From CAVPCY01 sp963702525 (GTDB taxonomy: Bacteria; Actinomycetota; Coriobacteriia; Anaerosomatales; PHET01): a stretch of DNA of 62,896 nt. The stretch covers positions 1-62,896 of the forward strand of contig CAVPCY010000002.1 in the NCBI GenBank assembly GCA_963702525.1, read 5' to 3'. The position numbers were made by a program, and so were the translations under genes. Of this stretch, positions 37,088 to 46,123 are shown one piece after another. Under the pieces are notes generated by a model, which saw only the letters and a program-made list of their open reading frames with translations, was not told the DNA's origin and did not search any database. The first letter of the stretch is position 1. Each line of letters starts with the position of its first letter.

Positions 37088-37589
37088 CTATGGTTGTCGA
37101 CTGCTGCCAGTAGTCCGCGCAGGCTCGCTCGTGGTGCATTGCCCTAGGACCGCTCCTCTTCCGCGCTTCGGGGTCTCACGACCCCGAATCAGCTCGATCC
37201 CGGTATCAGTCTCACTCGGGCGATGCTTCCCGTGCGCCCGAGCGTCCGCCGAGTACAGCGGCGCGTCCAGCAGGTCTGCAAGCCCTGCCGAGAAGGCGTC
37301 GTACAGCGAGCACCCGTGCGCAGCGCGGAAGCTCACCGCGGCCTGAAGCAACTCGTCGCCGAGAGGTACGGTCACGAGCTCGAGCCGCTTGAGATCGCTC
37401 CATACGCGCAGCGCGTCCTCGGGTACATGCCCTCGCGACGCGACGCTCAGGACCTCGTAGAAGAACAGCGAGTCGACCGCGATCACCGCACGCCCGGCGA
37501 TGTGGTCGGCAAGCAACTTGCCGGGCCTCGGGCGAGCCGGGTTCGTTGCGGAACCACTTGACGCCGACCGATGCGTCGAGCACGCGCAC
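37088..37589 (-). CDS. PIN-domain (VapC-like) toxin, frameshifted
   Basis: GTG at 37589, nine bases after the antitoxin stop. MRVLDASVGVKWFRNEPGSP carries the first PIN Asp. An extra base near 37524 shifts to a frame reading KLLADHIAGRAVIAVDSLFF, then YEVLSV with the second acidic residue, HGCSLYDAFSAGLADLLDAP with the third Asp and LYSADARAHGKH with the fourth. The frame then runs on to 37088, well past the usual end after about ELIRG, so a second indel near 37170 is likely. It would cleave tRNA or mRNA. Confidence 0.72.
37169..37186 (-). terminator. Short GC hairpin at the VapC-like gene end
   Basis: CGGGGTC (37169-37175 complement) pairs with GACCCCG around TCAC. It lies just after the ELIRG codons, where a VapC gene normally ends. 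Confidence 0.4.
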
Positions 37590-37598
37590 TGGGGACGC

Positions 37599-37901
37599 TC
37601 ACGCGTCCAGCCCGCGCCCGCTCGCCCGGAGCGCTCGGAGCTTCTCGAGGCTCGAGGGCTCAAGCGCTGCGACCGCGTCCTGCTCGCACTCCGCTGGCGA
37701 AGCGCGCCATGTCCTCCAGCGCGAGCGCATGCGCCCGAGCGAAACGCTCGCTCGTCTGCGTGCGACCGACGGCGTGACGACGTAGTCTGCAACGGCCTCT
37801 TCGACCATCGCGCTCCGGCTGATGCTCGCATCGCTCGCGGCCGAGTCCAGCTCGTCGAGCAGCCAGTCCGAGATGGCGACGGCGACCTTCTTCTTGGGCA
37901 C
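37599..37901 (-). CDS. VapB-like ribbon-helix-helix antitoxin, probably frameshifted
   Basis: GTG at 37901 after GGAGGAG. The N-terminus KKVAVAISDWLLDELDSAAS, SISRSAMVEEAVADYVV is a ribbon-helix-helix domain. After about residue 48 the frame becomes arginine-rich; a neighbouring frame gives RTQTSERFARAHALALEDMA, and the original frame ends more sensibly with ALEPSSLEKLRALRASGRG. Two offsetting indels near 37765 and 37690 explain this. It precedes the PIN toxin by nine bases and is preceded by two TCATACC repeats. Confidence 0.68.
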   Translation of the reverse strand: MPKKKVAVAISDWLLDELDSAASDASISRSAMVEEAVADYVVTPSVARRRASVSLGRMRSRWRTWRASPAECEQDAVAALEPSSLEKLRALRASGRGLDA

Positions 37902-37925
37902 AACGGGCTCCTCCGTGAGGATTAT

Positions 37926-37945
37926 TCATACCGTTTGTTCATACC
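37926..37945. promoter_or_regulatory. Direct repeat of TCATACC upstream of the VapB-like gene
   Basis: TCATACC at 37926-37932 and 37939-37945 (13-base period), reading GGTATGA on the gene strand. It shares its half-site with the MazEF-like operator at 37067-37085. Confidence 0.5.
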
Positions 37946-38009
37946 ACTCGAGGAACCAAGACGCGTCAATCCGCACTGGCATCGATACGTCGCGTCGCCA
38001 GCCGACACA

Positions 38010-38039
38010 GAGGAGCCGCCCCGGATGGGACGGCTCCTC
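38010..38039 (-). terminator. Terminator-like hairpin after the SHOCT gene
   Basis: GAGGAGCCG (38010-38018) pairs perfectly with CGGCTCCTC (38031-38039), about 60 bases beyond the minus-strand SHOCT gene stop. Confidence 0.6.
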
Positions 38040-38097
38040 GGCAGATCCTATGCTCGACTCGCGATACTCAAGGCGATCGGCACTCTCGCGCGCAAGA

Positions 38098-38490
38098 CTA
38101 CGCGAGCGCCTTGGCCTTGATGGCGTCGAACTCGGCCTGGGTGATCGCGCCCTGGTCGAGAAGCGCCTTGGCCTTGGCGATGTCGTCGGCAGCCGAACCG
38201 CCCTGCAGGCGCGCCTGCGTGGCCTGGGCCTCGGCCATCATGCGCTGGTCCTGCTCGGTGTTCTTCGGGCGCAGCGATCATGTAGATCAGGATGCCGAGG
38301 AACGGGAAGACGAAGATCAGGAAGATCCAGCCCGCCTTGCCCCAGCCGGACAGGTTCTCGCGACGGAAGATGTCCGCGAACACCTGGATGAACATCCATG
38401 ATGACCATGAAGAACAGGTAGAACACGAGCATGTACCAGAAGAACTCCAGCATGCGGATTGCTGCTGAACACTGAATACATTCCGAACAT
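38098..38490 (-). CDS. PLDc_N/SHOCT-domain small membrane protein, frameshifted
   Basis: The likely start is ATG at 38490 after GAGAGGGA. Segments in successive frames read MLEFFWYMLVFYLFFMVIM, MFIQVFADIFRRENLSGWGK, AGWIFLIFVFPFLGILIYMI, a PLDc_N-type pair of helices, then RPKNTEQDQRMMAEAQ and a SHOCT end DIAKAKALLDQGAITQAEFD, AIKAKALA with stop at 38098-38100. Indels near 38270, 38398 and perhaps 38457 are needed. SHOCT domains mediate protein oligomerisation. The same domain ends the 62597 protein. Confidence 0.62.
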
Positions 38491-38522
38491 GTGTTTCCCT
38501 CTCTCGTTGGAACACAGATCAA

Positions 38523-39077
38523 CTACTGACCGCGCCGCATCTCATCGAGCGCCACGGCCACTGCGAGCACAAGCCCGACGTCTTGGCCGGGAGTGACCTC
38601 GATGCCGTAGGTGTCGCGAACGCGGAACCACTTCATCGAGACCTCGGCGACCTTATCACGACCACTGGTGATCTCATACTCGTGGTTCACGATGTTGCCC
38701 TGGACGTCCCAGTCGGCACCACCCTCGATGTTGACTTCGAACCGGTCGCGCACCGGTGATATGAGCGCCTTCTTGACCGTGGCGATCTTGCGACCACCGC
38801 GCTCGATCTCCATCGTGTCTTTGATGTGCAGCATCTTCTCCTGGATGGAAGCGACCTCGTTGCCGTTCGCATCCTCGAGCACGAACGTGCTGCGCATCCT
38901 GAGCGCCTTGCCATCGGCCTTGAACGCCCGGTTGCCGTTGGAGTCCTCGATCCAGGCATCGTCGCCGATGGCGAACATCTTCTCACGCATCTGGTAGCGG
39001 ATCGGGCCGCCCGCGCCGCCGCCCCTCAGGCCGCCACCTCCGCCGATGCCTCCACCGCCTCGGTCTCTCAGTCCCAT
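38523..39077 (-). CDS. LURP-one-related (YxjI-like) protein
   Basis: 184 residues from ATG at 39077. After a Gly-rich start (GGGGIGGGGGLRGGG) comes the Tubby-like LURP-one fold: IRYQMREKMFAIGDDAWIED, NRAFKADGKALRMRSTFVLE, GNEVASIQEKMLHIKDTMEI, and a C-terminal helix VGLVLAVAVALDEM. This matches bacterial LURP-one proteins, probably phospholipid-associated. It is divergent from the DUF1269-sulfatase gene and has the 14-bp palindrome in its promoter region. Confidence 0.85.
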   Translation of the reverse strand: MGLRDRGGGGIGGGGGLRGGGAGGPIRYQMREKMFAIGDDAWIEDSNGNRAFKADGKALRMRSTFVLEDANGNEVASIQEKMLHIKDTMEIERGGRKIATVKKALISPVRDRFEVNIEGGADWDVQGNIVNHEYEITSGRDKVAEVSMKWFRVRDTYGIEVTPGQDVGLVLAVAVALDEMRRGQ

Positions 39078-39118
39078 GATGGCCCTCCCCCTTCTCGGTA
39101 GTGTACGCTGGTGCTATC

Positions 39119-39132
39119 TTACCCGCAGGTTA
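39119..39132. promoter_or_regulatory. 14-bp element TTACCCGCAGGTTA
   Basis: Fits TTACC-N4-GGTAA with one mismatch; 42 bases upstream of the LURP-one ATG and about 217 bases upstream of the sulfatase ATG. Confidence 0.5.
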
Positions 39133-39348
39133 GAAGCGCGCCAACGAACTTGGACGCTGCGAGTAGCCCGCCCAAGTCGATGTACCCATTCTGGGGGCCT
39201 TCCGCAGGTCTCGCCCATCGGCGTGACTCGTTACCGGCGGGTGAGCCTGGGGCATCATCGGTTTCATGCGGCGGAAGCATGGCGGGCTCTGAAAGACCCG
39301 CCATGGGCTCTGCCAGAGATCGAGCATGGCGAATCGGAGGGGGACCCA

Positions 39349-42257
39349 ATGGCAGACCAACTGATGGACGTCGTAGTCGGCGTATACAAGGACGTCGATT
39401 CGGCCCAGAGCGACTTCGACGGGCTCGTTGGGCTCGTGAAGGACAAGCAGGTGAAGATCGAGGGCGCGATCCTCGTCTCCAAGGACGCGGACGGCAACGT
39501 CACCATCGCCGACACCGGCAATCACCTCGGCCGCAAGGGCGCGGGCTGGGGCGGCGGTGTGGGCGTCATCGTCGGGCTGTTCGCCCCAGCGATGCTGCCA
39601 GCCGTCGCGGTTGGAGCGGCAGCAGGCGCCATCGCAGGCAAGTTCGCTAGCCACAAGGTCAAGTCCGGGATTCAGGGCAAGATCGGCGAGAACCTCCCAA
39701 GCGGTTCGGCGGCGGTCATCGTCATGGCCTCCGACGACCAGCGCCTGCCCATCGAGCAGGCGCTTTCAGGTTCGATGGCCAAGTCGGTCGCCCAGTCCGA
39801 TGAGGGTGGCATCAGGGAGCTGAAGTCGTCACTGGCCGAGGCGATGGGCAAGTTCGCCCAGGACCGGAGCGTCCTCCCCATCCCGGACCGCACCTTCGGC
39901 GGGTCGATCGGCCATACCATGGACGAGTCCGTTGGCGACTGGTCGATGATCCCCGGGCCAAAGGCGCCCGACGGGGCGCCGAACGTGCTGATCGTGCTCG
40001 TGGATGACGCAGGGTTCGGCGGACCCGAGACGTTCGGCGGCGAGATCCGTACGCCGGCGCTCACACGGGTGCAGCAGATGGGCCTCACCTACAACCGATT
40101 CCATGTGACGGCCGTGTGCTCGCCGACGCGCGCCGCCCTCCTCACAGGGCGCAACCACCACCGCGTGGGCATGGGCGGAATCGCGGAGTTCCCCGGCCCG
40201 TTCCCGGGCTACACGGGCACGCGCCCGCGGAGCTGCACGGCCCTGCCGCGGATCCTGAAGGAGAACGGGTACATCACAGGCGGCTTCGGCAAGTGGCACA
40301 TGACTCCTGGGCGCGAGATGGGTCCCGCCGGACCGTTCGAGCACTGGCCGCAGGCGTGGGGCTTCGACCACTGGTGGGGCTTCCTCACCGGGGCAGCCGG
40401 CCAGTACGACCCGGTCATCACGCAGGACAACTCGGTCCTCGGCGTGCCGGAGGGTGAGGACGGGAAGCTCTACTACTTCCCCGACGACATCACGGACAAG
40501 TCGATCGAGTGGCTCCATGCGGTGCGGGCCCACGATCCGCAGAAGCCATGGTTCGTCTACTACTCCACCGGCGCGACGCACGCCCCGCACCACGTCGCGA
40601 AAGAGTGGGCCGACAAGTACAAGGGCCAGTTCGATGACGGTTGGGACAAGTACCGTGAGCGCACCCTCGAGCGCCAGAAGAAGCTGGGCATCGTCCCACC
40701 AGAGACTGAGCTCGCGCCGCGACCCGACCCGTATCCCGCGTGGGACGGCCTGAGCGACGCCGAGAAGAAGCTCTACGCCCGCCAGATGGAGGTCTTCGCG
40801 GGCTTCTCGGAGAACACCGACTGGAACATCGGCCGGCTCCTCGACGCGGTCGATGAGATGGGCGAGCTGGACAACACGCTGATCCTCTACATCTGGGGCG
40901 ACAACGGTGCGTCCATGGAGGGTACGATCACCGGGATCCTTCAACGAGACGACGTTCTTCAACGGTCTGGTCCTCGATGCCGAGGAGCAGCTGGCCCTTA
41001 TCGAGAAGTTCGGCGGTTTCGAGGGCCTCGGCGGCTTCCACAGCGCGCCGCATTTCGCGGCCGCCTGGGCCCACGCCCAGAACACGCCGTTCCAGTGGGG
41101 CAAACAGATGGCGAGTCACCTGGGCGGCGACCGCGACCCGATGGTCATCGCGTGGCCGAACCGCATCAAGGGCCGGCGGCGGCGTGCGGACTCAGTTCAC
41201 GCACGTCATCGATGTCGCGCCCACGATTCTCGAGCTGGTCGGAATCCCGGAGCCGAAGATGGTCGACGGGATCGAGCAGGAGCCGATGGACGGGACGCCG
41301 TTCTCCTACACTCTGGAGGACCCGAGCGCCGAGGAGCGCCACACGGTCCAGTACTTCGAGATGTACGGCAGCCGAGCCATCTACAAAGATGGCTGGTGGG
41401 CCTGCGCCCGGCTGGACAAGCTTCCGTGGGACTTCTCCCCGGCAACCCTCGCCAAGTTCAAGCCCGGCAGCGGGTACGACCCCGACCAGGACAAGTGGGA
41501 GCTCTACTACCTGCCGGACGACTTCTCGCAAGCCCACGACCTCGCTGCGGAGCAGCCGGAGAAGCTGGCCGAGCTGCGCGATCTCTTCTGGCAGGAAGCC
41601 GAGCGCAACCGAGCACTACCGCTGCTCGGCGGCATGGCCGTCTTCTTCGGGGTCCTGCCCCCCATGCCCACGACCACCCGCTTCGAGTTCGCCGGCGATG
41701 TCCAGAACGTCTCGACCACGGTGATCCCGCGGATCTACGGACGCTCGTACGCGATCGAGGCGGACATGCACGTCCCCGAGGGCGGTGCCGAGGGCGTCTT
41801 GTGCGCATTCGCCGACTTCATCGGCGGCTTCGCGCTATGGGTGGACGAACAGGGCCACCTGGTCCACACCTACCAGTTCCTGGGCGTGGAGACCTACAAG
41901 CAGGTCTCGACCGAGCCGATTCCGACCGGAGATGTGAAGGTCAAGATGCTGTTCGAGATCGACGAGCCGAAGCCAGGCTCCGGCGGGAGCGTCACCCTGT
42001 GGGCCAACGACCGGCAGATCGGCGAGGGCCGTCTCGACCACACGTGCTCGATGCTCTTCACCACCTATGCCGGCATGGACATGGGCCGCGATAATGGCGG
42101 CGTCGTCGACGACGCCTACGAGGACAGGGCGCCGTACGCGTTCACGGGCACGCTGAGGAAGGTCATCTTCGACCTCAAGCCCGAGCCCATCGAGACCGAG
42201 CAGGAGCTGCACGAGCACTCAGCCGCCCAGTCAGTGGGTGGCGGTGCGGCGGGATAG
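39349..42257 (+). CDS. Arylsulfatase with N-terminal DUF1269-like domain; two frameshifts
   Basis: ATG at 39349 after GGAGGGGG. Residues 1-150 copy the DUF1269 layout (DVVVGVYKDVDSAQSDFDGL; Gly-rich helix VGVIVGLFAPAMLPAVAVGA). The sulfatase begins near 210: PNVLIVLVDDAGFG with the Ca2+-binding Asp pair, then VCSPTRAALLTGRN, where Cys257 in C-x-P-x-R is the formylglycine precursor, FGKWHMTPG and STGATHAPH. Indels near 40937 and 41170 are needed to link SFNETTFFNG and FTHVIDVAPTILELVGIPEP. No signal peptide is visible, so the enzyme is probably cytoplasmic. About 969 residues in total. Confidence 0.85.
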
Positions 42258-42435
42258 CGCGGCAGGCTTGTAGTGGGACGACCTGTCGCAGGCATTCTGG
42301 TGCGGGATGGGCCACCATTCGTACTCAAAGGCCCCAGAGGGCTCCTTTTCGAGGAGCGCGAAGGGGTCTTTGTACTGGTAGGAGGCCGGGCTTGCCAGCG
42401 TCGTAGTCTTGCGCGTACGCTCCGAAGGGATTCAT
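42231..42435 (-). CDS. Short unrecognised reading unit, one frameshift
   Basis: From ATG at 42435 the frame reads MNPFGAYAQDYDAGKP; after one extra base near 42388 another frame continues ASYQYKDPFALLEKEPSGAF, EYEWWPIPHQNACDRSSHYK, and stops at 42231. The composition (Trp, Tyr, Asn, Cys, His) and GC third positions look like true coding sequence rather than a shadow, but I do not recognise it. It overlaps the sulfatase 3' end tail to tail. It may be the end of a larger, lost gene or a small protein of about 67 residues. Confidence 0.4.
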
Positions 42436-42522
42436 GATAACCAATCGGTCACCGGCGTTGAGCGACGCGTCGCCAGGGGAGCTTACTGATGGTGGCGTTG
42501 CGATGTCTGGGAAGGATGAATC

Positions 42523-44142
42523 GTGAGCAAGCAGCCAAATATCCTGATGATCGTGACCGATCAGGAATATGCCCACCAGTCTCTGCCGGCGGGATTCGTC
42601 CTATCCAACCGGGATCGTATTCGTTCCCGCGGGGTCACGTTTGAGAATCACCACGCCACCACTACGGTGTGCACGCCTTCGCGCTCGGTGATCTACACCG
42701 GCAGGCATACACCGCACACTCGCATGTTCGACAACACCAACTTCGCCTGGATCGACGATATGAAGGCCGATCCGGAAGCCTTGCCCACCATCGGTCACAT
42801 GTTGCGTGAACAGGGCTACCACACCGCCTACAAGGGCAAGTGGCACCTCTCAGAGTTTCCAGCTGAGGGCTCCCGTGAGGCCATGGAACCCTTCGGCTTC
42901 TCCGAGTACCAGGATTGGGGCGATGCGCAGGGCGGGCCTATGGATGGGCTCTTGAAAGATCCCAAGATCGCGGATGAGGCCGTCGACTGGCTGACGAAGC
43001 GTGCCCCTGAAGTCGCCACGACCCAACCCTGGTTCATGGCCGTGAACTTCGTCAACCCTCACGATGTGATGTTCTACGACACCGACGGCGATGAGACGGT
43101 CCAAGCAAACAGCATGTTCCCGATCTTTGACGCACCCGACGCGCCGCTCTACCAGCAGAAATGGCAGACGGCCTTGCCGGGTTCCTTCTGTGACGACCTG
43201 GAGGGCCAGCCGCCGGCCGTCCGCAGCTACGAGGGCCTGTGTGACGTGTACTACGGCCCGATCCCGACGGATCGCCGGGACATGTGGCACAACCATGTCA
43301 ACTACTACCTCAACTGCCATCTCGACGTGGACCGGCACATCGGAGCAGTGCTGGATGCTCTGGAAGCGTCCGGCCAGGCCGATGACACGATCATCATCTT
43401 CACCTCGGATCACGGCGAGATGGGCGGTGCTCATCACCTGCGCCAAAAGGGCAGCGTGGCTTACCGGGAAACCGTCAACGTGCCTTTGGTGATCGCAGAT
43501 CCGCGCCACCCCGGCGGAGGCAGGACGGATGCGGTGGGTTCCCATCTCGACCTGGTTCCCACCATCCTGGCCTATGCCGGCCTGCCCGAGGCTGAACGGC
43601 AGCAGCGCTACCCCCTCCTGAAAGGGCATGACCTTTCCGGAGTCGTGGAAGATCCCGCCTCAATCGGACCGCGTGGCAGCAGCGGGGAACCCGGCATGGG
43701 CTGTCTGCTGACCTACGACATGATCTCCACCGTCGACGCAGTGTGGTTCGCCCGCAACGCCACCAAGGTGTTCGACAACGCCGCAGCGCAGGCGGGCGTG
43801 GAGTTCCATCGGGGCATGGACGCGTTCAAGGGGATGGTGGATGAGATCGGCGTGCCGAACCTTGAGAAGCGGGAGATCTTCCGCTGCGTCTTCGATGGTC
43901 GATACAAGCTGGTCCGCTACTTCGGGCTGGGCACCTACAACCGACCAGCATCGGTCGAGCAGTTGCTGGCCGACAATGACGTCGCTCTCTACGACCTGTT
44001 GCTGGATCCTGAGGAGATGGACAATCTGGCCGACCCGGCCAATCCCAAGTACAGCGAAGAACTGCTGTCGGCCATGAACCGGAAGCTCAATGCGCTGATC
44101 GAAGAGGAGATCGGGGAAGACAAAGCCCTGTTCACCCTATAG
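42523..44142 (+). CDS. Sulfatase (cytoplasmic, Cys-type)
   Basis: 539 residues from GTG at 42523 after GGAAGGA. PNILMIVTDQEYAHQSLPAG gives the metal site, TTVCTPSRSVIYTGRHTPHT the C-x-P-x-R motif (Cys50 to formylglycine), then YKGKWHLSE, FVNPHDVMFYD and TSDHGEMGGAHHLRQKG. No signal peptide. The Asp-His-Gly and His-rich sites fit sulfatases, though phosphonate or phosphodiester hydrolase relatives (choline-sulfatase group) share this core. Codon usage looks less GC-biased than in neighbours. An attC-like element lies about 90 bases beyond its stop. Confidence 0.9.
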   Translation: MSKQPNILMIVTDQEYAHQSLPAGFVLSNRDRIRSRGVTFENHHATTTVCTPSRSVIYTGRHTPHTRMFDNTNFAWIDDMKADPEALPTIGHMLREQGYHTAYKGKWHLSEFPAEGSREAMEPFGFSEYQDWGDAQGGPMDGLLKDPKIADEAVDWLTKRAPEVATTQPWFMAVNFVNPHDVMFYDTDGDETVQANSMFPIFDAPDAPLYQQKWQTALPGSFCDDLEGQPPAVRSYEGLCDVYYGPIPTDRRDMWHNHVNYYLNCHLDVDRHIGAVLDALEASGQADDTIIIFTSDHGEMGGAHHLRQKGSVAYRETVNVPLVIADPRHPGGGRTDAVGSHLDLVPTILAYAGLPEAERQQRYPLLKGHDLSGVVEDPASIGPRGSSGEPGMGCLLTYDMISTVDAVWFARNATKVFDNAAAQAGVEFHRGMDAFKGMVDEIGVPNLEKREIFRCVFDGRYKLVRYFGLGTYNRPASVEQLLADNDVALYDLLLDPEEMDNLADPANPKYSEELLSAMNRKLNALIEEEIGEDKALFTL

Positions 44143-44233
44143 GTGGGTGCCTCAGCCTGTCGTGGATGCGGCTCGATAGGTAGCCCCGAAGAGAGCGACG
44201 CGCTTGCGTGTCCACAAGTGCAGACGCTTCCAA

Positions 44234-44290
44234 GCTAACAAGTCGTTGAAGAGGGCCGCGAGACGCGGCCGATTGACTCCAGCGCTATGA
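44234..44290 (+). mobile_element. attC-like (59-base-element-like) site
   Basis: GCTAACAA and GTCGTTGAAG (44234-44250) resemble the R''/L'' end of integron cassette sites; a central stem GGCCGCG-AGA-CGCGGCC and ATTGACTCCAGCGCTATG follow, like L'/R'. The final GTTRRRY core is not intact and no integrase is in the window, so this is tentative. Confidence 0.3.
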
Positions 44291-44338
44291 GACAGCCAGC
44301 AAGTGCGTTACAAAGCCGTCCACGATGGCCCATCATCA

Positions 44339-45007
44339 TCACGTTCGGGCCGCTGGCCCCCGAACGAGGATGATCACGCTCAGGAGCAGGACCCATGCCG
44401 GGAAGAGCAGGATGACGAGCTCGAACGATTGGACGCTGAGCAGCAGTACGAGGCCGATCGCGAGACCCGCGAAGGCGGCCCATCTGGGAAGCGCGCCGGT
44501 GCGAAGCACGATCATCGACGTAACGATCGTGAAGACGCCAGCGCTGCGAGCGCCATACAGGTAGAACATCCCGCGGGCGATCGATTTGCCGAGCTCGAGA
44601 GTAGCCGCCGTTGGCTGGGCCAATGTCAGCACGCCAGCGGCCACACCGGCGGCCGAGAACAGCATCGCGACGAACATGAGACCGCTGCCAAGGAACACCG
44701 TCGCGAAGAACCTGTCCTCGTAGACGCCGATGCGATCGCGCACCACCCCGATGAACCAAAGGAACGCGATACCCGAGAACGGTATGAGGTAGGCAACTGC
44801 GACCGAGATGTAGTCTCCGAGGACGTCGGCGACGCCTGACAGGGAGCCGGTCGACGGAGCATCCACGAACGATCTGATGATCAGGACCGACGCCACGAAC
44901 AACAGGGCGAATACCACGCCGGCAACTGCCGCAGCCCGAGGCGTGGTCAGCCGGCTAGGTGCGAGATCGTTCGGGGGTTCCTGCGGTTCCGTGAATCGTG
45001 ACGTCAT
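44339..45007 (-). CDS. Six-helix membrane protein, paralogue of the 60351 gene
   Basis: 222 residues from ATG at 45007, overlapping the DUF389 stop (ATGA). About six helices. The landmark AYLIPFSGIAFLWFIGVVRD, then DRFFATVFLGSGLMFVAMLF and AGVFTIVTSMIVLRTGALPR recur in the 60351 protein, which also has RDRIG and the same helix order. I do not recognise a named family. Both copies are linked to SulP transporters, so it may be an accessory subunit of anion transport (inference). Confidence 0.75.
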   Translation of the reverse strand: MTSRFTEPQEPPNDLAPSRLTTPRAAAVAGVVFALLFVASVLIIRSFVDAPSTGSLSGVADVLGDYISVAVAYLIPFSGIAFLWFIGVVRDRIGVYEDRFFATVFLGSGLMFVAMLFSAAGVAAGVLTLAQPTAATLELGKSIARGMFYLYGARSAGVFTIVTSMIVLRTGALPRWAAFAGLAIGLVLLLSVQSFELVILLFPAWVLLLSVIILVRGPAART

Positions 45008-45963
45008 CTCGAGGCCTCCTCGATCGTATCGGGTCGCTTTCTGCCTGCGGCCGAAGCTACGAGACCGCGCCGCCGGCCCACCGCGAGCTGCACGACGAGC
45101 CCGGCGCTTGCCCCGAGCAGAAGCATCAGTACGTTGACACCGAGCACCACGAGCGCCTCGGCGGTGTTCGTTGTCTGGCTCAGGCCGATCGATGCACCGA
45201 TATAGGCTGCCGCCGGGATTGTGGTCACCGAGATCGCTACCCCCACAGCCGCGCCTGCCTTCGTCTCGAAGGCGAAGATGCCGGCGACGCCTGCCGCGAA
45301 CGCGATGATGATGATCATCAGGCTGTAGCTCGCGACTGCCTCCACTGGCGCTATAGGAAGCTGGTATCCCCTGGGTAGCTGACCGCTGACGTGCAGAAAG
45401 GACGAGGTGATCTGGGCGGCGATCGTGGTGAACGCATATCCGATGACGAGCGTCAGTAGGCCCCTTCCCGCGAGACGCCACCTGCGCCCCACGAGGCCCA
45501 CGCTTGTCGCGGTGACCGGCGTCAGGTCAGGGGCGAGCGCCATGGCGCCCACGATGAGGACAGCGTTCTCCGTGATGACGCCGAATGCGGCGATGATGCC
45601 GGCGATGGCCATGAACACCGCGTACTTCGCACTGAATCGGGCGTTCGTCCTTGCCTGGTTGATGACCGCGCTCCAGACGAGCGCCTCGTTTTGCGGGGCA
45701 AGCCACGAGCGCTCGCCGGCCTCGATCGTGGGCACCGTCTCGGACTGCAGCACGTCTATTTCTTCCGAGAGGACTCCCGCGTCGATCAGCCGGCGCATGA
45801 CGTGGTCGGTCATCGCCGGAGTGAGCTCGGCGGTTATCAGCGTCCTTGAGCCGTCGAACGTCGGTCCGACGATCACCACGTGCCGGGCGCCCTGCACCGA
45901 CTGCAGCAGGCCGCCGACCTCTTGCGCCCGCTCCTGCTCGACGAACACACGCATCTGCAGCAT
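45004..45963 (-). CDS. DUF389 membrane protein
   Basis: 319 residues, ATG at 45963. A ferredoxin-like N-terminal domain (residues 1-85: VVIVGPTFDGSRTLITAELT) precedes six helices with NARFSAKYAVFMAIAGIIAA, NAVLIVGAMALAPDLTPVTA, typical of DUF389 (TIGR00341-like). Function is unknown for the family; transport is commonly suspected. Overlaps the six-helix gene downstream; the SulP gene is upstream on the same strand, with a short PASTA remnant between. Confidence 0.88.
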   Translation of the reverse strand: MLQMRVFVEQERAQEVGGLLQSVQGARHVVIVGPTFDGSRTLITAELTPAMTDHVMRRLIDAGVLSEEIDVLQSETVPTIEAGERSWLAPQNEALVWSAVINQARTNARFSAKYAVFMAIAGIIAAFGVITENAVLIVGAMALAPDLTPVTATSVGLVGRRWRLAGRGLLTLVIGYAFTTIAAQITSSFLHVSGQLPRGYQLPIAPVEAVASYSLMIIIIAFAAGVAGIFAFETKAGAAVGVAISVTTIPAAAYIGASIGLSQTTNTAEALVVLGVNVLMLLLGASAGLVVQLAVGRRRGLVASAAGRKRPDTIEEASR

Positions 45964-45975
45964 GCCGAACGCTCC

Positions 45976-46080
45976 CTACTCCGCGTAGAGCACCGTGACT
46001 GTGCTCCCGTCAGGGACGGATTCACCCGCCGCGGGGGCCTGCTCGAACACTTCGCCGACCTTCTCAGAGGTTCCCGACAC
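45976..46080 (-). pseudogene. PASTA-domain remnant
   Basis: GTG at 46080 opens a 34-codon frame, VSGTSEKVGEVFEQAPAAGE then SVPDGSTVTVLYAE, the last two thirds of a PASTA domain with no upstream part in frame. It sits between the SulP and DUF389 genes and is probably a leftover of a larger gene. Confidence 0.5.
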
Positions 46081-46123
46081 GCCGATCGGTTCCCTCCCTC
46101 AGTCGTGTGGACCTCGGTACACG

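Noticed and set aside
42325..42576. 83-codon minus-strand ORF starting at 42576
   Set aside because: Its N-terminal half is antisense to the sulfatase start; only the part from 42435 looks coding.
44235..44759. Minus-strand frame over the attC-like region
   Set aside because: Shadow of the six-helix gene and the gap; no motif or ribosome binding site.
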